Shown here in pieces: positions 24,349 through 37,297 of a DNA stretch of 64,000 bases (its first letter is position 1; every line of letters begins with the position of its first letter). A model generated the notes under the pieces. The model had not been told where the DNA came from, did not search any database, and saw only the letters and a list, made by a program, of their open reading frames with translations. A program made the position numbers and the translations under genes. Where the stretch lies: contig CM035235.1 of the NCBI GenBank assembly GCA_020226215.1, forward strand, positions 8,507,151-8,571,150, given 5' to 3'. This DNA is from Sindora glabra (Eukaryota > Streptophyta > Magnoliopsida > Fabales > Fabaceae).

Positions 24349-25403
24349 CACTATTATAAAATTGTGCTTTAACATCATTGCATTGATGTTGGTTAATGAG
24401 AAGGGTAATATTTATAATAATGCAATGACATTTTTATAGGTAATTGCAACTTACCATATCAGTTCAAATAAAAAGTTGATATTATAAAGATACGTCAAAA
24501 AACTTTCCATGATGGTTACTTTAGAAACCACCATGGAAAATGAAGGTGAATTATTAGGTTCAAAAAATTAGCTAAACATTTGACATCAATTTTTATATAC
24601 AACCTACATTGAAAATTTTGTTGAGGTATTTTTGTAATTATGCATTAAACATTAGATGTCAATTTAATTATCAATTGATGTGAAAAACATATAGTAACCT
24701 ACTTACATGTTATCTTTATTTCCAAGAACCATAGATAGAATTGTGTTGTATGGTGATTTGCTATTAAATTGTTTGTGCTTCCAATTTGATTTTCTTCAAC
24801 AATTACATGCATCAACCTTCAGCCATCTTTAACCATCTATTTCTAGTATTTTCCTTGGTTCACTTATGTTTTGTAAGCATTTTGTGTTTTAATTATGGTC
24901 CTCAGATTTAAAGCTCAAATGTTATCATTTATTATTAGGAAACTTTCATTTTTATATTTTAAAATTGTTCTTCAATAGTTGGTTACATATTTTAGAACCT
25001 TTATTTAACAAGGAAAGTTGAAATACCTAAAAACATGTTATATCTTGAGCTTATATTTTTAAAAGTGTTATTTTTTCTTGCACATTACATTTGTGGAGTA
25101 ACTTTCAACATTAGTGTGACTATGTTACAAGCTACATTTAATATTTCCCAAGTTTGCAAAAAAAAAAAAAAAACACACATCTTTATATGAATGAATGAGA
25201 TGTGTAGGATTTTAAGTATACATTGAATAGGGGTTATGTTAACCCAGTAGGGACTCTAATGGGACTACCTTATAAGATGTCACTCAATTGACTAACAAAC
25301 ATAGGGCAAGTTTCTAGAGCCATTCAAAAGGCTTTCAGGTATTTGTGTCCATCTTAGTATTGTTATCTTTCTTCTACTACTAACAAGAAATAACATCTTT
25401 TCA

Positions 25404-26480
25404 TCACTTATTTTGTTTTCTTGTCAATAAGTCATAAATGTATAAAATAACGTGGATTAAGTCAAAAATGTATGCAAACATAGGTGGTCCCAAGAAAAGT
25501 ATAAAAAGCTCGAATAAAACATCATTAAAGAAAGGATTAAAGGTGCTAAGGAGGCTACTACTCAATCTAATGATCCAGCATCTTCCTCTATCAACCTTGT
25601 TAAATGACATAAGTTGTAGCTGAGAGCTAATGTCAATAAGAAGAGAAAAGTCATGATAGAAGATAATCAACACATTGCTCAGCAAATAGTAAGTGATGTT
25701 ATTATTTTATTAGTTTGTAAAATGTAAAGTGTGTTATTCCTTTACCAACACATGGCAAATCATGTTTGATTATATTGTATTAGGAGAGTTCATGCCATAA
25801 GCCATCCAAGGAGATTTTTAGCCAGTAGGGAGAATGGACATCTTGACCACTACTCTGGGGGTTCCAAAGCATCCTAAATGTGTGAAAGGAGTTGAATGAA
25901 CAATTGGCATAAAGTAACACTTTGGATGAGTTACAAAACATTCTTATAATGAAGAAGTATTCAAGCACCAGATCACACTAGTGCATAATTCAGTTTTATA
26001 ACAAGTAATTGTCAAACTTAAGCAGATCAAAAGGTTATCAATCACCTCAAGAAAGGAAAAAGAGGTACAAATGGCAATCGTTACACTATAAAAGAAAGGT
26101 TACTACCCTATTGACCCCAATCCTTTAACTAGGAATATTCTTGTTACCCTACTACTTATTAATAAGCATTCTCTAATCATGGTGTAGGATACATTAATGT
26201 CAACTAACTAGTTTATTTGTTAATACAAGCTAGGCATATGTATATACTTTTAATTGAAGGACCCTTTCGTTAGCAAGTAGGGCAGGGTATAATTTTCCTG
26301 ACTGCATGTTGCACATTATTGCATTGCCAAAGGACTAATATAAAGTTATGGTAAACACCATTAAGGACAAGTTGGTTGATATGTTACTTTCAATGAAAGA
26401 GGTGATCATAATGGCCTAATCTTAGCTTTTCCTAGCTTATCTAAAAGCATTCATTCTCTTGTTTATGGACAAAGGGTTTT
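25404..26480 (+). pseudogene. Remnant of plant En/Spm transposase-associated protein (Transposase_24/Ptta type)
   Basis: Reading frames broken by stops and shifts, yet recognisable in order. A basic stretch (NKKRKV near 25640) comes first. At about 25828-25895 the codons give MDILTTTLGVPKHP followed by CVKGV, matching the conserved LTxALGTPEHPGRVRGVG block of the Ptta/En-Spm family. Near 26324-26410 LPKD (stop) YKVMVNTIKDKLVDML is followed by EGDHNG-like sequence. In CACTA elements such TNPA-like proteins bind subterminal repeats and assist the catalytic protein. The position, about 1 kb from the left CACTA end and in its orientation, fits. Non-functional. Confidence 0.6.
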
Positions 26481-26719
26481 CCATTTCTTCACATTAATTA
26501 TTTATAGTAAAAAAAATACTATTTAACATGTCTAATCATTTTTTTGCAATCCATTATTAAGTACCTATAAAGAAGGAAAAAGGCAACAAGAAGTGGGAGA
26601 AGGATAAGTATGATGGATTTATTGTGTTAGTTACTAGTAAGGATTTTGTAGGAAATAAAGAGAATGTGTTTGATTTTAGGCGATAATTTAAGGCAGATAA
26701 ATAATTTAAGGTAAACAAA

Positions 26720-27450
26720 GTTACCTTGAATTGCCACCCCAAATCTCACAGTGCCACCATTTTAAACCATATCTCAAATATTAAGATTGCTATGTGGTAT
26801 ATACCTCTTTTCCTCTTCAAGTTTAAAACCCTAGCATTTAATCACTTCCACCTCTTATTAGCCATCTGCTTACATTCATTAGTTGCGCTTAACAATGCTA
26901 GTCAATCCATCAAATCACTAAACACCTTAGACATCATGTTTTTGATTTTGATTCCAATAATGTGACTGAAGTTGCTATCACACCTTCTTTAAAGATGGCC
27001 TTGCTCAGAAGAGTTATTCTGGGCTATCAATAGCATTATGATAACAGTCTCTAATTTTGATCTTATCAAACGAAGATGAAAAAGGTTTTCGATCTCTGCA
27101 ATGATATTTAGGGTTTTGATCTCTAAAGAACCATGCACGCTATTATTCTTTTATGGTTCACCTGAATATAGGTAAAACCCTTACACCATACAATTTTAAT
27201 TTCATTATTTTTTCTATTAATAATGCAACTTCTTACAAGAAGTCCTTCTCCTATAAGTAATATTATTTCTTTGTGATCTTTGATCTTCTTTCTCTCTTTC
27301 TCTTATCTTTTTCTCACTTTTTCGGCACTTACCTCTATCACCATCTATTATCATTATTGCTGCATACTGGTATGCAAGTTGCTTATAAGCTAAGATTTGA
27401 TCAATGAGGGGAGCTCTACTCCACTGGAACCACCACATCTCACTAGTAAA
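26720..27450. other. Gene-like composition inside the CACTA element
   Basis: A stretch of higher complexity (AGGGTTTTGATCTCTAAAG near 27110, a TCTCTTTCTC pyrimidine run near 27290) that reads unlike the rest of the element. No protein could be recognised in either strand. It could be captured genomic sequence or decayed transposase coding DNA. Confidence 0.25.
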
Positions 27451-29117
27451 AGCTTACCACAAACCTTCTTATTTATGAACTTGTCCTTTTTCTAGCACTA
27501 ATACACATTATCAACTTTGATTATCATTATTGTTGTGGTGATTGCATCTGTTGGATGAAAGGTAGATTCAAATATTTAATTTGATGCTTATTGCATGATT
27601 TTTTCCTAAAGGAAAATTAAGAAAAGTCATATAATGTATAAATAAGGGATATTAATTAAAGAGAATGCAATGATTGAATTATTATTTTTTGTATATAATT
27701 TCTATATAGCTTATAATATGTATTTTATTTGACATACTCAAACAAATGCCAACCTATAACTATATAGTTTTAGTTTTAGATTGATGTTGAAGTACATTTA
27801 TATGAGCCTTCTTTTTTATTTTAGTAATTAGTTTATTCCTCTAAATCTTTAGTAAGAGCTAATGTTGTTTGTGATTATGCAAACATGAAGCATAATCTCT
27901 GTAATCTCCTTGCAATGGAAAACATCATATTTATAATCATTATCATTAGTTTTTGCTAGTGTGTTGAAGGTGAGGCATTTAATAGACTGAACAATACCAG
28001 TGAGTTACTCTCTGATCTCTTTCCATTTCACAATATGATTTGCATCTATTGAATTCTTTTTTCTAAGTTTTAACTATTTACATATGGATTTTTAGGATTA
28101 GGAAAATAAAGTGCAAGTTTTCAAAAGTTTAAATTTTCAGAGTGTAGGCTTTACGTGAAATTCTATTATGTAGTATGGTGTATGACAGATGCTCAGATAA
28201 AATTCTTGATGATAGAATGTATATATTCATTAATTAAAAATAATTCATCATTGTCTATTATTATTCTAATGGTAGAGCTATCTTTTTTAACATTCTTCTT
28301 AAATTAAATCATTTACCATATGTTTCTACTATTATGCATACTTTAAGCTTTACTTAATGAAGCTAAATCCATTTTTTTTAATCTTTCACTACTACTAAGA
28401 AATATGCACCCACATTTTTTCAGTTTTAGTACCTAAGGTGCATCATCTGTTTCACTGATAAGAAAACATAATGTGAACAATGGTTAAAAGTGTCAAGTAG
28501 TAACTTTCAAATAAAAAAGTAGCAAGCATATGAATAGTAGCTTTTCTCTATGGTTATATATTATAAATTAATGCATTCGAAATAAGTGAAATATACTATC
28601 ACAAGGACATCTACCTCTATAGTTTGGAAGACACCAACATGTTCACTTTGTCCTTTCTTTTTGAGCTATTAATAAATTTATTAATGATTTTGAGATTTAG
28701 CTTTAAAGGATTAATTATAGATAAGAACAGGGAAATTCTATAACATCATCCAGTCATTATGGTTTGAAAAATCCTACGAGAAAGCAAGTAGAGTATATTA
28801 GATGGGCATTTTTAGAAGTCTTAAAATCTACTAGAAAAAAAAATTTTGGGTCTAAATTATGATTAAGGTATTACTGTTAATAACTATAATGTTAGACTTG
28901 GAAGAGTTTGTCTTGCTCTTGCCACCATAGATTGAATTTTTCAAAAAAAAAAAAGATAAGATTTGCTATCTTTTCTACAATGTCATGTCCATGAATTATG
29001 TGGATTTAAATCTATAATGCATATGTGAAAGCATTAGATAAAGAATTTCTAATATCATAGTGACTTAGCACACAGCCTCTCTGTTTTAAAAGTTCAAATT
29101 TTAATATCTTTTCCATA

Positions 29118-29152
29118 ATATATATATATATATATATATATTGGTGAAATCC

Positions 29153-29202
<50 letters not shown>
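29118..29202. repeat. Paired (TA)n microsatellites
   Basis: Two TA runs (about 29118-29142 and 29156-29202) are separated by TGGTGAAATCCATAA. The preceding CCATAATATATA is repeated before the second run, so the pair probably arose by local duplication. Confidence 0.95.
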
Positions 29203-29209
<7 letters not shown>

Positions 29210-32200
29210 ATATTTGAAATGTTTGTTTGACTTTTACTTTAACATTGAAAGAAGGAAGAAATTTTTATCCACCATTCTAATAGAGCTAAACTATTGGAAG
29301 AAATGCAAAATTGGTATTTTTATTCATTATAAGCTATTATTATAGTTTTTAAATTTTTCTTAAATATTTTTCTTAAGTAAATAGTTAGAAATTAATAATC
29401 CTTTACTCTTAAGTACATTTTTCATGGTTTTTGCAGAATTCAAAATACTGGATTCTTTTTTAAAGGCTCATAATGGTCTTTGTTCTGCCATTCTAACATG
29501 TGTTTTTGTTATTATATACAAAAAATGAATAAGTGGTTTTGATTCTCAAGATTATAGCTATATATGTCATTTTTTTATTTATGTAGGTGTGCTCCTGTAT
29601 GTCTTATGTTTTTTACTCCTCTTCTCCATTCTTTTGTATTGTCTTTTATATTTTCCTATTCACTTTCATCTTTTTCTTTATGTATGTCAATCTAAATCCT
29701 GCATGGGGAAAATATGTGAAAGAAGGAATAATTCGAAGTACAAACATAGTGGAGATTGAAAAATACTCATTTATGATATTATATATTGTTATATGCTAAA
29801 AATATCACATGTTTTTACACATAGATACTCAATGCTAAGAATGAACTTCATTATCTTGCTATAAACTAATTGGTGATATGTATAGTCCTTAAAAAAAAAA
29901 AGAAAAATAACTTGATTTATAACTAAAGTTGAATGTTGTGTGATTAGTTATTCCATGGTCCCTATGGTGTTTTGATGATTGAATAGTACACAAACAAATC
30001 CCTTTTCCATCAAAATATTCATTTTAGGGGAAGCTTTGTGAGCATGAAAATACTCCTTCCCTTAAGGATTATGTAAATAATATAAAAGACCACTCTATTT
30101 GGATTTCTACCATGAATAAGACAATATATTTTGTAGTTAGACATTTAAGTTATTATAGTTTTATATTTCAAAGAAAAAAAATAGCTTCCTTTAGATCCCT
30201 ATTTCATGCAACATAGTAGCTCTAAGGTATATATTAACATTACAAGAATATATGCTCTGCAGGGTTTATATTTAGGAATTAGGTGATTATGGGCCAACCG
30301 ATTATCATATATTAAAGGGCCATTCTATAGGATGATTCTGCCATTTCAAGGATTGCAATGCATAAGTAGATCCATCTTTGCCCATGAGGAAGTTTTTTTT
30401 AACTAATGATTTCTAATTCTTGATTGATTATATAAATAAATGGAATACATAATGCTATACTTGTATTTTTTTCTCCTTGTAGATCTTATGATGTTTTAAT
30501 CCATCAAAAGCTAAAATATATATCCAAAACAAGAAAGATTTAAAGGATATTGATTTGTTTTGTATAAAAATAGAATGCCTTGAATGGCTATCAATATTAT
30601 GAAACAAAAAATAGTTACAAAAGGGATTTTAGGAACTGTTTTAATAATTTCAAGTGTTAGATAATTTTAAATTTTGAATTTATTAGTAAATTTTTAATAA
30701 AGTTTTTCCACAAAGAAGTTATGGGGAAAATATTCTTTTAGAAAGTTTAAAATTTTAAGGTAGCTAATTCCATGGAAAATAATTTCTAAATTTTAAAATT
30801 TTGAGTGGCAAAAATGCTGTGGGAAATTTCATGGCAAAGCCACAAGAAAATCTATTAAAGATGATTTACCACACCCTAATTTCCCATGAATTTTTCTCAT
30901 AGGAAATGCCATGGGAAATCAGAAATGTGTATAAAACTCGCAAGGAATTCATAAGAAATGCCACCTTAAGTGAGATACATCCTTGTAGTGATAGCTTTTA
31001 AATAGGAAGAAGATAAATGTTTTAGTTATCGTGACTTGGATGAGCTATATTCATCTTTACTCTTTAAGTATTTTTTAGTTCATATTAGATAGTATGAACT
31101 CTAATACTTATTTATTATAAAAATTATAGGCACTCACATTATGAAGCCAAAAAGAGGAACATAGGATCCTTATTCAATTTTTTAGATCTAAACAAGGTTT
31201 AGTTGTTAGGGACAAACCAAACATCTCGAAATAAGTATATAAACCAAATCACGATAATGAAAAAAAGGCAATGCTATATGGTACCATACCATGGAAAGCA
31301 TATGGGTGTAATGATAGACTTTAATTCATTCTTTAGTTATATTTTCTTCTTCGTTGTCTTATTTTGATATTGATAATATTATAACAACCAATGGATGTTG
31401 AGCGTGGTGTATCCAAAAGAGAGAATGATATACTAACTTAATTTGCTAATGCACAAACTATGAAAGGAATAGAAGAAAACATTCACAACCTTAATGAATG
31501 TTCATTTTAAGGATGCAAGGCTTAAGTAAGAGCAACATCAAATGGATAAAAGTGGTGATGACATTCCTATATATATTAGGGTACTTAATATAGTGATTGA
31601 TTATATAAAATTGACATTTTTTTATATTAGTTTGTTACAGTGCCTTGTACAAACCAGCAACATGAAGTGTGGATACTATATGTGTAAATATATGACTAGG
31701 ATGGTCAATCACGTGAAAAGGAAAGAAAGGCTTACCATGATAATTTGTTTGAATTTTAATTAAGTAAACACTTATAAAAATATGCAATTGTATCTTTTTA
31801 TAGAGTTTTGAATGTAAACATGTAATTATTCCAAGGTTACACAAAACCTTATAGGGTAGCAGATATAAAAGCCTTCAAGGAGCAATGGTTTGCATATATA
31901 CCTTAAGAGAGATGCAAGCATAAGGACTAGCATGAGAGAGCACTATTATATGTAAACTTACAAGATTCAATTATAAATGAAAAATCTATATATGATTATG
32001 CTTGTAAACAATTACATGTGAATTTATACAATATTTTGTATGCATTATGAAAGTTGTTTATATATGTTTTGTATTATTTAATATTGTTTGAAAGGTAGTG
32101 CTCTTTTGCACAAGTATTCTACCTTGATGTTTATGTCACAAGTTTGGTTTTTATTTTTATAGTAATAGATGTAAACTTTATTTATTACAAAAAAAACTAA

Positions 32201-33552
32201 TATACTATGTTAGATTATTTATTAACAATTGATGTGAATAATATACAATATCAGCTTTATAAAAATAATTAACATGAAATAGTAAAATTATGTCTGAATA
32301 GCTAAAGTAATGAATTGAAAATTTGAATTCTACATTGGTTTTACTATAAAACTAACATGTAAAAGTAAATTTTTATCCTATAACATGATAACTATCATAG
32401 CTATAAGACATTGGTTTTAGTTTATGATTAACATAGAATATTAAATGATATTATTTTTTTCTCTTCAAAACTTGTGAAAATGAAGGCAAGAATTGAAATT
32501 GAAAACCTATTTTGAGTTCCAAATTGTAGATAAATTACAAATAGTACCTTATGGATTAATTGTTTCATTTTCTTTTGTAAGAAAGATGTCCCCTACAATT
32601 TTACTCCAATAGATTAGAAAAACACCTCTACTTGAATTCAACCATTTCTCACTCTTGCTAGTGTCTTCTTCTTAATGTTATTTTTCTTTTAAACTTAAAA
32701 ATAAATGACCATTTGTTATCTGTCATGTTAATTTGTTGGGATTCTTTATTTTTTATTGATGTATGTTTTTTGAAGAAAAGGTAGCAAACTTCTTCCTTAC
32801 AAAGGGCTAAGATGACATGTGCAGTTTGAACAACATGTAATTCCACCAAAGTTTAATGACAAAAGCTAAGTAATAAATTTCTCTCCAATAAAAGAACATT
32901 ATATTAATGTTTTACCTATAAGAGCAATTATGATGCCCTTGTACCCTTGTTTTGCCACAATGGGATTCACAAATATTTTTATCAATGACCATGTCATTAG
33001 AAAACAATTAAGTTCTTTCATAGCATTTAGAGGTATTATTTTTAGTTTTTGCAACATTTATACATTATATGTCTTCTATTATTCAACAAATAAATGTAAT
33101 GTTTTTCACTTTTTTCCAATTTATTATATTTATGATATTAATTTTGACTATAATGACATTGAGGTAGGACTTGAATACTACTATTACTTCTTGTATAAAA
33201 ATAAGTTGTTAAGTTCTGTAATTATGTTCGGATACTGCTCTAAGAATAGTAAGGTTTACAAGAATTTTTATGGATTTAAAAAAAAGAAATATTATTGATT
33301 AATTAATACAATCAACATTTTAAATTAATATCATTAATGTCAATTATCAATAAAAAAATTAACATCATATTTCAATTATTGACTAATATACTACAATTAA
33401 ACACATTAATTTTCTTGTAAAAGTACTGATGTTGATATGGGTATTCAACATCATTCAATAACTAATATTGAATATCATGATTTACAAATTAGGTGGTAAC
33501 TAAAGTGGAATGTGTTAAACAATTAATGTTAAATGGCTTTTTTATAATAGTG

Positions 33553-33900
33553 ACCTTTTTAAATTTCAATCAACCATTATCCCCATTAATTACTATTATG
33601 ATAATGATCATTAATTTAGAAATTTAGGTGAGAAGATAAGTAGAAAACACTCATTCTTTCAATACTTCAAGATTTTAAGTAAGAAGGTAAGTGATGCACA
33701 CTCTTTATGTTAAGAAAAAATGTGATTTTTATGTAGGATTCTGTTGAAACATAATTCTTTTTTATCCTATCCTTTAACCATTTTAAATTCCAATCAATCA
33801 TTATCCCTATCAATTATTGTTATAAAAATAAGCATCAATAATTCTTCTTTGACAAAAACCTTATCAAGTTTATATTTGCTCCAAAAAGGAAAATGTATCA
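33553..33900 (+). repeat. Right part of the 224-bp tandem duplication (empty-site-like copy)
   Basis: ACCTTTTTAAATTTCAATCA, beginning at the CACTA target duplication (33553), recurs at 33777 as ACCATTTTAAATTCCAATCA. Its left context there, AACATAATTC...CCTATCCTTTA, matches the sequence just left of the CACTA element at 24319-24348. The region 33640-33779 is thus a diverged copy of the CACTA target without the insertion. Confidence 0.65.
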
Positions 33901-33906
33901 TTTATG

Positions 33907-35268
33907 TGTTAGTGTGTATATCCTAAAACTAATTATATTAATGATTATAAATCTGAATCATGTTATTTTAGTGATAATTCCAATTATCATAATTTTACAT
34001 ATATTATCTGCATAATATATTTAATTATGATAATAACCTTAGAATAATTATATTCTTAAATATCCCTAATCATAGATTATTGTGGATTGAGTTACTTTGA
34101 TATATCAAAACTAGCATGTGTGATAACTTATATGAGATATTAAGTCTACACATGAGTACAAGTTAAAGAACTTGTATACTAGATCGACCCACCATAAGAA
34201 CACTACATGGATCATTGTATGAGTATTATAAGTGATTCTTAGTGATCATTATTAATATGGTCCTTTAACCTGATATCTTCAAGGTTCCTTACATGTGAGT
34301 TTTATATTTTGATACTACTCTATATCAGTCATAGTTAAGTGAATGCAAGGGTAGTTATTGGATATGTCACATATCATGCAGAGGGATTTGTGTGATCAAG
34401 ATAGAATTTGTCCCTTCTATATAATAAGAGTGACATCTGTGGACCTCTTAATTAAGTAAAACTGAAAAAGTGCATAGTTGTGCTCAGATGAATTGATATG
34501 GGATGTCAATTACATTTACTTTAGTCAGCTTATTAAGAATCAAGAAAATTTCGGATTAGGCTATACGGGAATGACACAATTCATGTCTCGTGCTCAATCT
34601 AGATGTTTAGAATAAAAGAATATAGATAATGATTATATGTAAAGGTCCAGTCGAATCATTAACTTTCTCATTACTTAGATAATAATGATGTATTGCTATA
34701 TATTGTTCATTATTTATGATCATTAATATGATTAATTATCATTACTAATGTAATGAGAGCCTGTAGGGTCACACACTTAAAGCCTAGTGGATTTAGAATT
34801 AATAGACCAAATTATTTGGGCCTACTATTTGGGAATTCCATATTATAATTATAAAGCCCAACAATAAACCTATAATTATACATGGAACAAAGCCTAATTA
34901 ATTAGAATTTTTCTATGCACCTATTTAAATAAGCTTATTAGGTAATAATACATAATTATTCACCCATCCCCAACATAGAAAAACCTAGTAGCCCCTTTGA
35001 ACCCTTGAAAGGCATAGCTAGTACTACGAGAGAAAAAAAGGTGAATTCCAATCAATGGACGTGAGACATTTACTGGTGATTCGTGGGTTTATGTGGATAT
35101 CTTGAAACTTTCAATCAAAAGCAAGTCGAAAAAAGGTGATCACTAATCGAACCTTGAAAGCATTTGAGAAAAGGTAATCTAATTTCTATCTTAATCTAAC
35201 ATTTTACATGGATCTGTTAGCTGAGATCGGTTAATTCTGTTGCGTCTGTTTGGCTCTCGATCCCAACA
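33907..35268 (+). mobile_element. Solo Ty1/copia-type LTR, plus strand, TSD TTATG
   Basis: 1362 bp beginning TGTTAGTGTGTATATCC and ending GATCCCAACA, with TGTT...AACA termini. It is flanked by the exact 5-bp duplication TTATG (33902-33906 and 35269-35273). No primer-binding site, coding domain or polypurine tract lies between the duplications, so it is a solo LTR left by recombination of a full element. Its layout resembles the LTR at 35334-37292 read on the other strand, including shared TGTTAGTGTGTAT and a CGACCCACCATAAGAA-type block, but the sequence is distant enough to be another family. Confidence 0.88.
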
Positions 35269-35333
35269 TTATGTTCTTCCATCTGAGTTCAAACTTAAGG
35301 TTTTTAAGGTCAACTTTTTTCTCTTCTTTATAC

Positions 35334-37292
35334 TGTTGAATTTCAGATTAACATATGCAACAAAAAATTAAAAAGATTTTATCTGAAACTCACCAAGGAT
35401 CCATGCAAAAGTGCATAAATCAATGTTAAGGTTTTACCTTTTATGAACTCGTGTTCTTTCTAAACAAAACTTTTAGAGACGAGATAAATCAAGAATCAAA
35501 CACTAATCGGAAGGTATAACATCTCTACGATATCCATACGAAGTGAATAAAAACTTCTCACCCTCCACAACTCCGCTAGGATACGTCTCTCTCTCTCTGG
35601 GATTAGAATTAGTGCATTTTCTGAGTGATTAGATTTTAATGATAGCTAATGTGTATTTCTAAAGTACTGCCTTCAAATTCCTTTTATAGAACTAAGGCAA
35701 ATCACATTCCTAGTCCTACTAGGATAATGCTTCCAAAAAATCCTAATCACACTTGATAGCTATTACCTTATCCTTATTATGGAGAGAGTAAGGAGAGATA
35801 GGTATAGCGTCTCTACGATATCCAAACGGAGTGAATAAAGACTTCTCACCCTTCACAAATCCGCTAGGATACATCTCTCTCTCTAGGATTAGGATTAGTG
35901 CATTTTTTGAGTGATTTAGGATTTAATGACAGCTAATGTGTATTTCTAAAGTGCTGCCTTCAAATTCATTTTATAGAATTAAGGCAAACCATATTTCTAA
36001 TCCTACTAGGATAATACTTCCAAAAAATTCTAATCACATTTGACAACTATTACCTTATCCTTATTATGGAGAAAGTGAAGAGAGATAAGACTTATCCATT
36101 ATCCAATATTAGATAATAATATTATCTCATAATATAATTATCTAATATTAAAAAGGCATATAGTTATCTTATATTAGAAATACTATTATCTCATAATATA
36201 ATTATCTAATATCTAATAACGTAATTATTTGATATTACTTTTAATATCAAATAATATCACATAATATACCATATATTATGTGAAAATATATTATTATTTT
36301 AATAATATATATATGCATGAAAATGAGCCCAATTAATTGAATTTTAATCTATCTAAAGCCCAATTAATTATTGTCTCATTCTTACTCCTTTTTATGTGAT
36401 CCTATAGATTCTTACTATATTGGTAATGGCCCATCTATGGATCATAAATAGTGAACGATATCTAGTAATACATCATTATCACCTAAGTGATAAAAATGTT
36501 TGTGACTCAATATTCACTTAATGTGTGAACAATACTTTACAACATAGTCCCTTTTGTAATGATATCCAAATCAAACTAGAGGTATGAAATGCGTCATCCT
36601 CGTTAACATTGATTTTATATTTCTTGATACTGAGTAAACTAACTTAAGCAAATGATCAATATCTCATATTAATCCATTTAAGCATGGCCATGTATTTTTT
36701 TATCTTACTCAATCAACAGGCTCATGGATATCACTCCTACTATATAATACAAATAAAATTTTCATCTACATCACTCATATCCCTCTACATGGTTCATGAT
36801 ACACTCAATCAAAGTCTTACAACACATCCTAATTAAAGGTGATATAGGACAACATCAAAGTGTGTGACTCCTCATATAGGAAATCGTAATGACTTCAGAT
36901 TAAATGACTACGTGCATTATGGTCTCATGAGAATAACTAATGACATATGACAATTCATGTAATTTTCTTATTGTAGGTCAGTTTAATACATTTGTTCACT
37001 AACAATGTACTTAAGTATTGACTTGACATCACATATCCATGATTCATAATCATCAATCACCATACATGCTAATCTCGATATATTATTACTTTTCCTTTCA
37101 TAATAATACTTGATTAGGGGCATTTTAGGAATAGTAAAACTATTTCAGAAACAATTATTATATTAAGTTATAAATTACATAGATATATATATGAAAATAA
37201 AGTATAATAATTGCATTACCTGTAATAAAATATAATATATTATGCATTATTACAATCATCTTTATGATTAGCTCCTAAGATACACACTAACA
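35334..37292 (-). mobile_element. Solo Ty1/copia-type LTR, minus strand, TSD TATAC
   Basis: 1959 bp. On the minus strand it begins TGTTAGTGTGTATCTTAGG and ends CTGAAATTCAACA. It is flanked by the exact 5-bp duplication TATAC (35329-35333 and 37293-37297). It carries an internal ~290-bp tandem duplication at 35511-36090. The partial LTR at 44295-45615 is the same family in the same orientation. It lies only 65 bp from the opposite-facing solo LTR at 33907-35268. Confidence 0.88.
35511..36090 (-). repeat. 290-bp tandem duplication inside the solo LTR
   Basis: The unit from TATAACATCTCTACGATATCC to GAGAGATAG (about 35516-35800) is repeated at about 35801-36090 as TATAGCGTCTCTACGATATCC to GAGAGATAAG, with roughly one difference per 12-15 bases. 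Both contain CTCCGCTAGGATAC / ATCCGCTAGGATAC and a TTATCCTTATTATGGAG end. The related LTR at 44295 has one copy. Confidence 0.85.
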
Positions 37293-37297
37293 TATAC

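Larger units (their letters stand above)
24349..33552 (+). mobile_element. CACTA (En/Spm) transposon with intact ends and target duplication
   Basis: A 9204-bp element. The left end is CACTATTATAAAATTGTGCT; the right end, reverse-complemented, is CACTATTATAAAAAAGCC. The first 13 bases are identical and TTTAACAT follows in both. It is flanked by ACC at 24346-24348 and 33553-33555, the 3-bp duplication expected of CACTA elements. Both subterminal regions carry AACATCAAT / ATTGATGTT-type repeats. The interior keeps remnants of a plant En/Spm accessory protein at about 25400-26480 on the plus strand. No TNP2-type catalytic transposase could be recognised, so the copy is probably immobile on its own. 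The rest is AT-rich with two (TA)n tracts. Short open frames elsewhere in it are not supported. Confidence 0.85.

Noticed and set aside
28387..30990. Possible nested CACTA element (CACTACTACTAAG at 28387; ...CCTTGTAGTG ending at 30990; related AAGGTG words inside both ends)
   Set aside because: The flanking trinucleotides differ (TTT versus ATA) and the inverted ends match only loosely, so it was not called.
32930..33298. 122-codon open frame near the right CACTA end
   Set aside because: AT-driven Phe/Tyr/Lys composition, no recognisable motif, and it overlaps subterminal transposon sequence.
33907..35201. An earlier LTR end at CTAACA (35201)
   Set aside because: No target duplication fits there; the end at 35268 gives an exact TTATG duplication.
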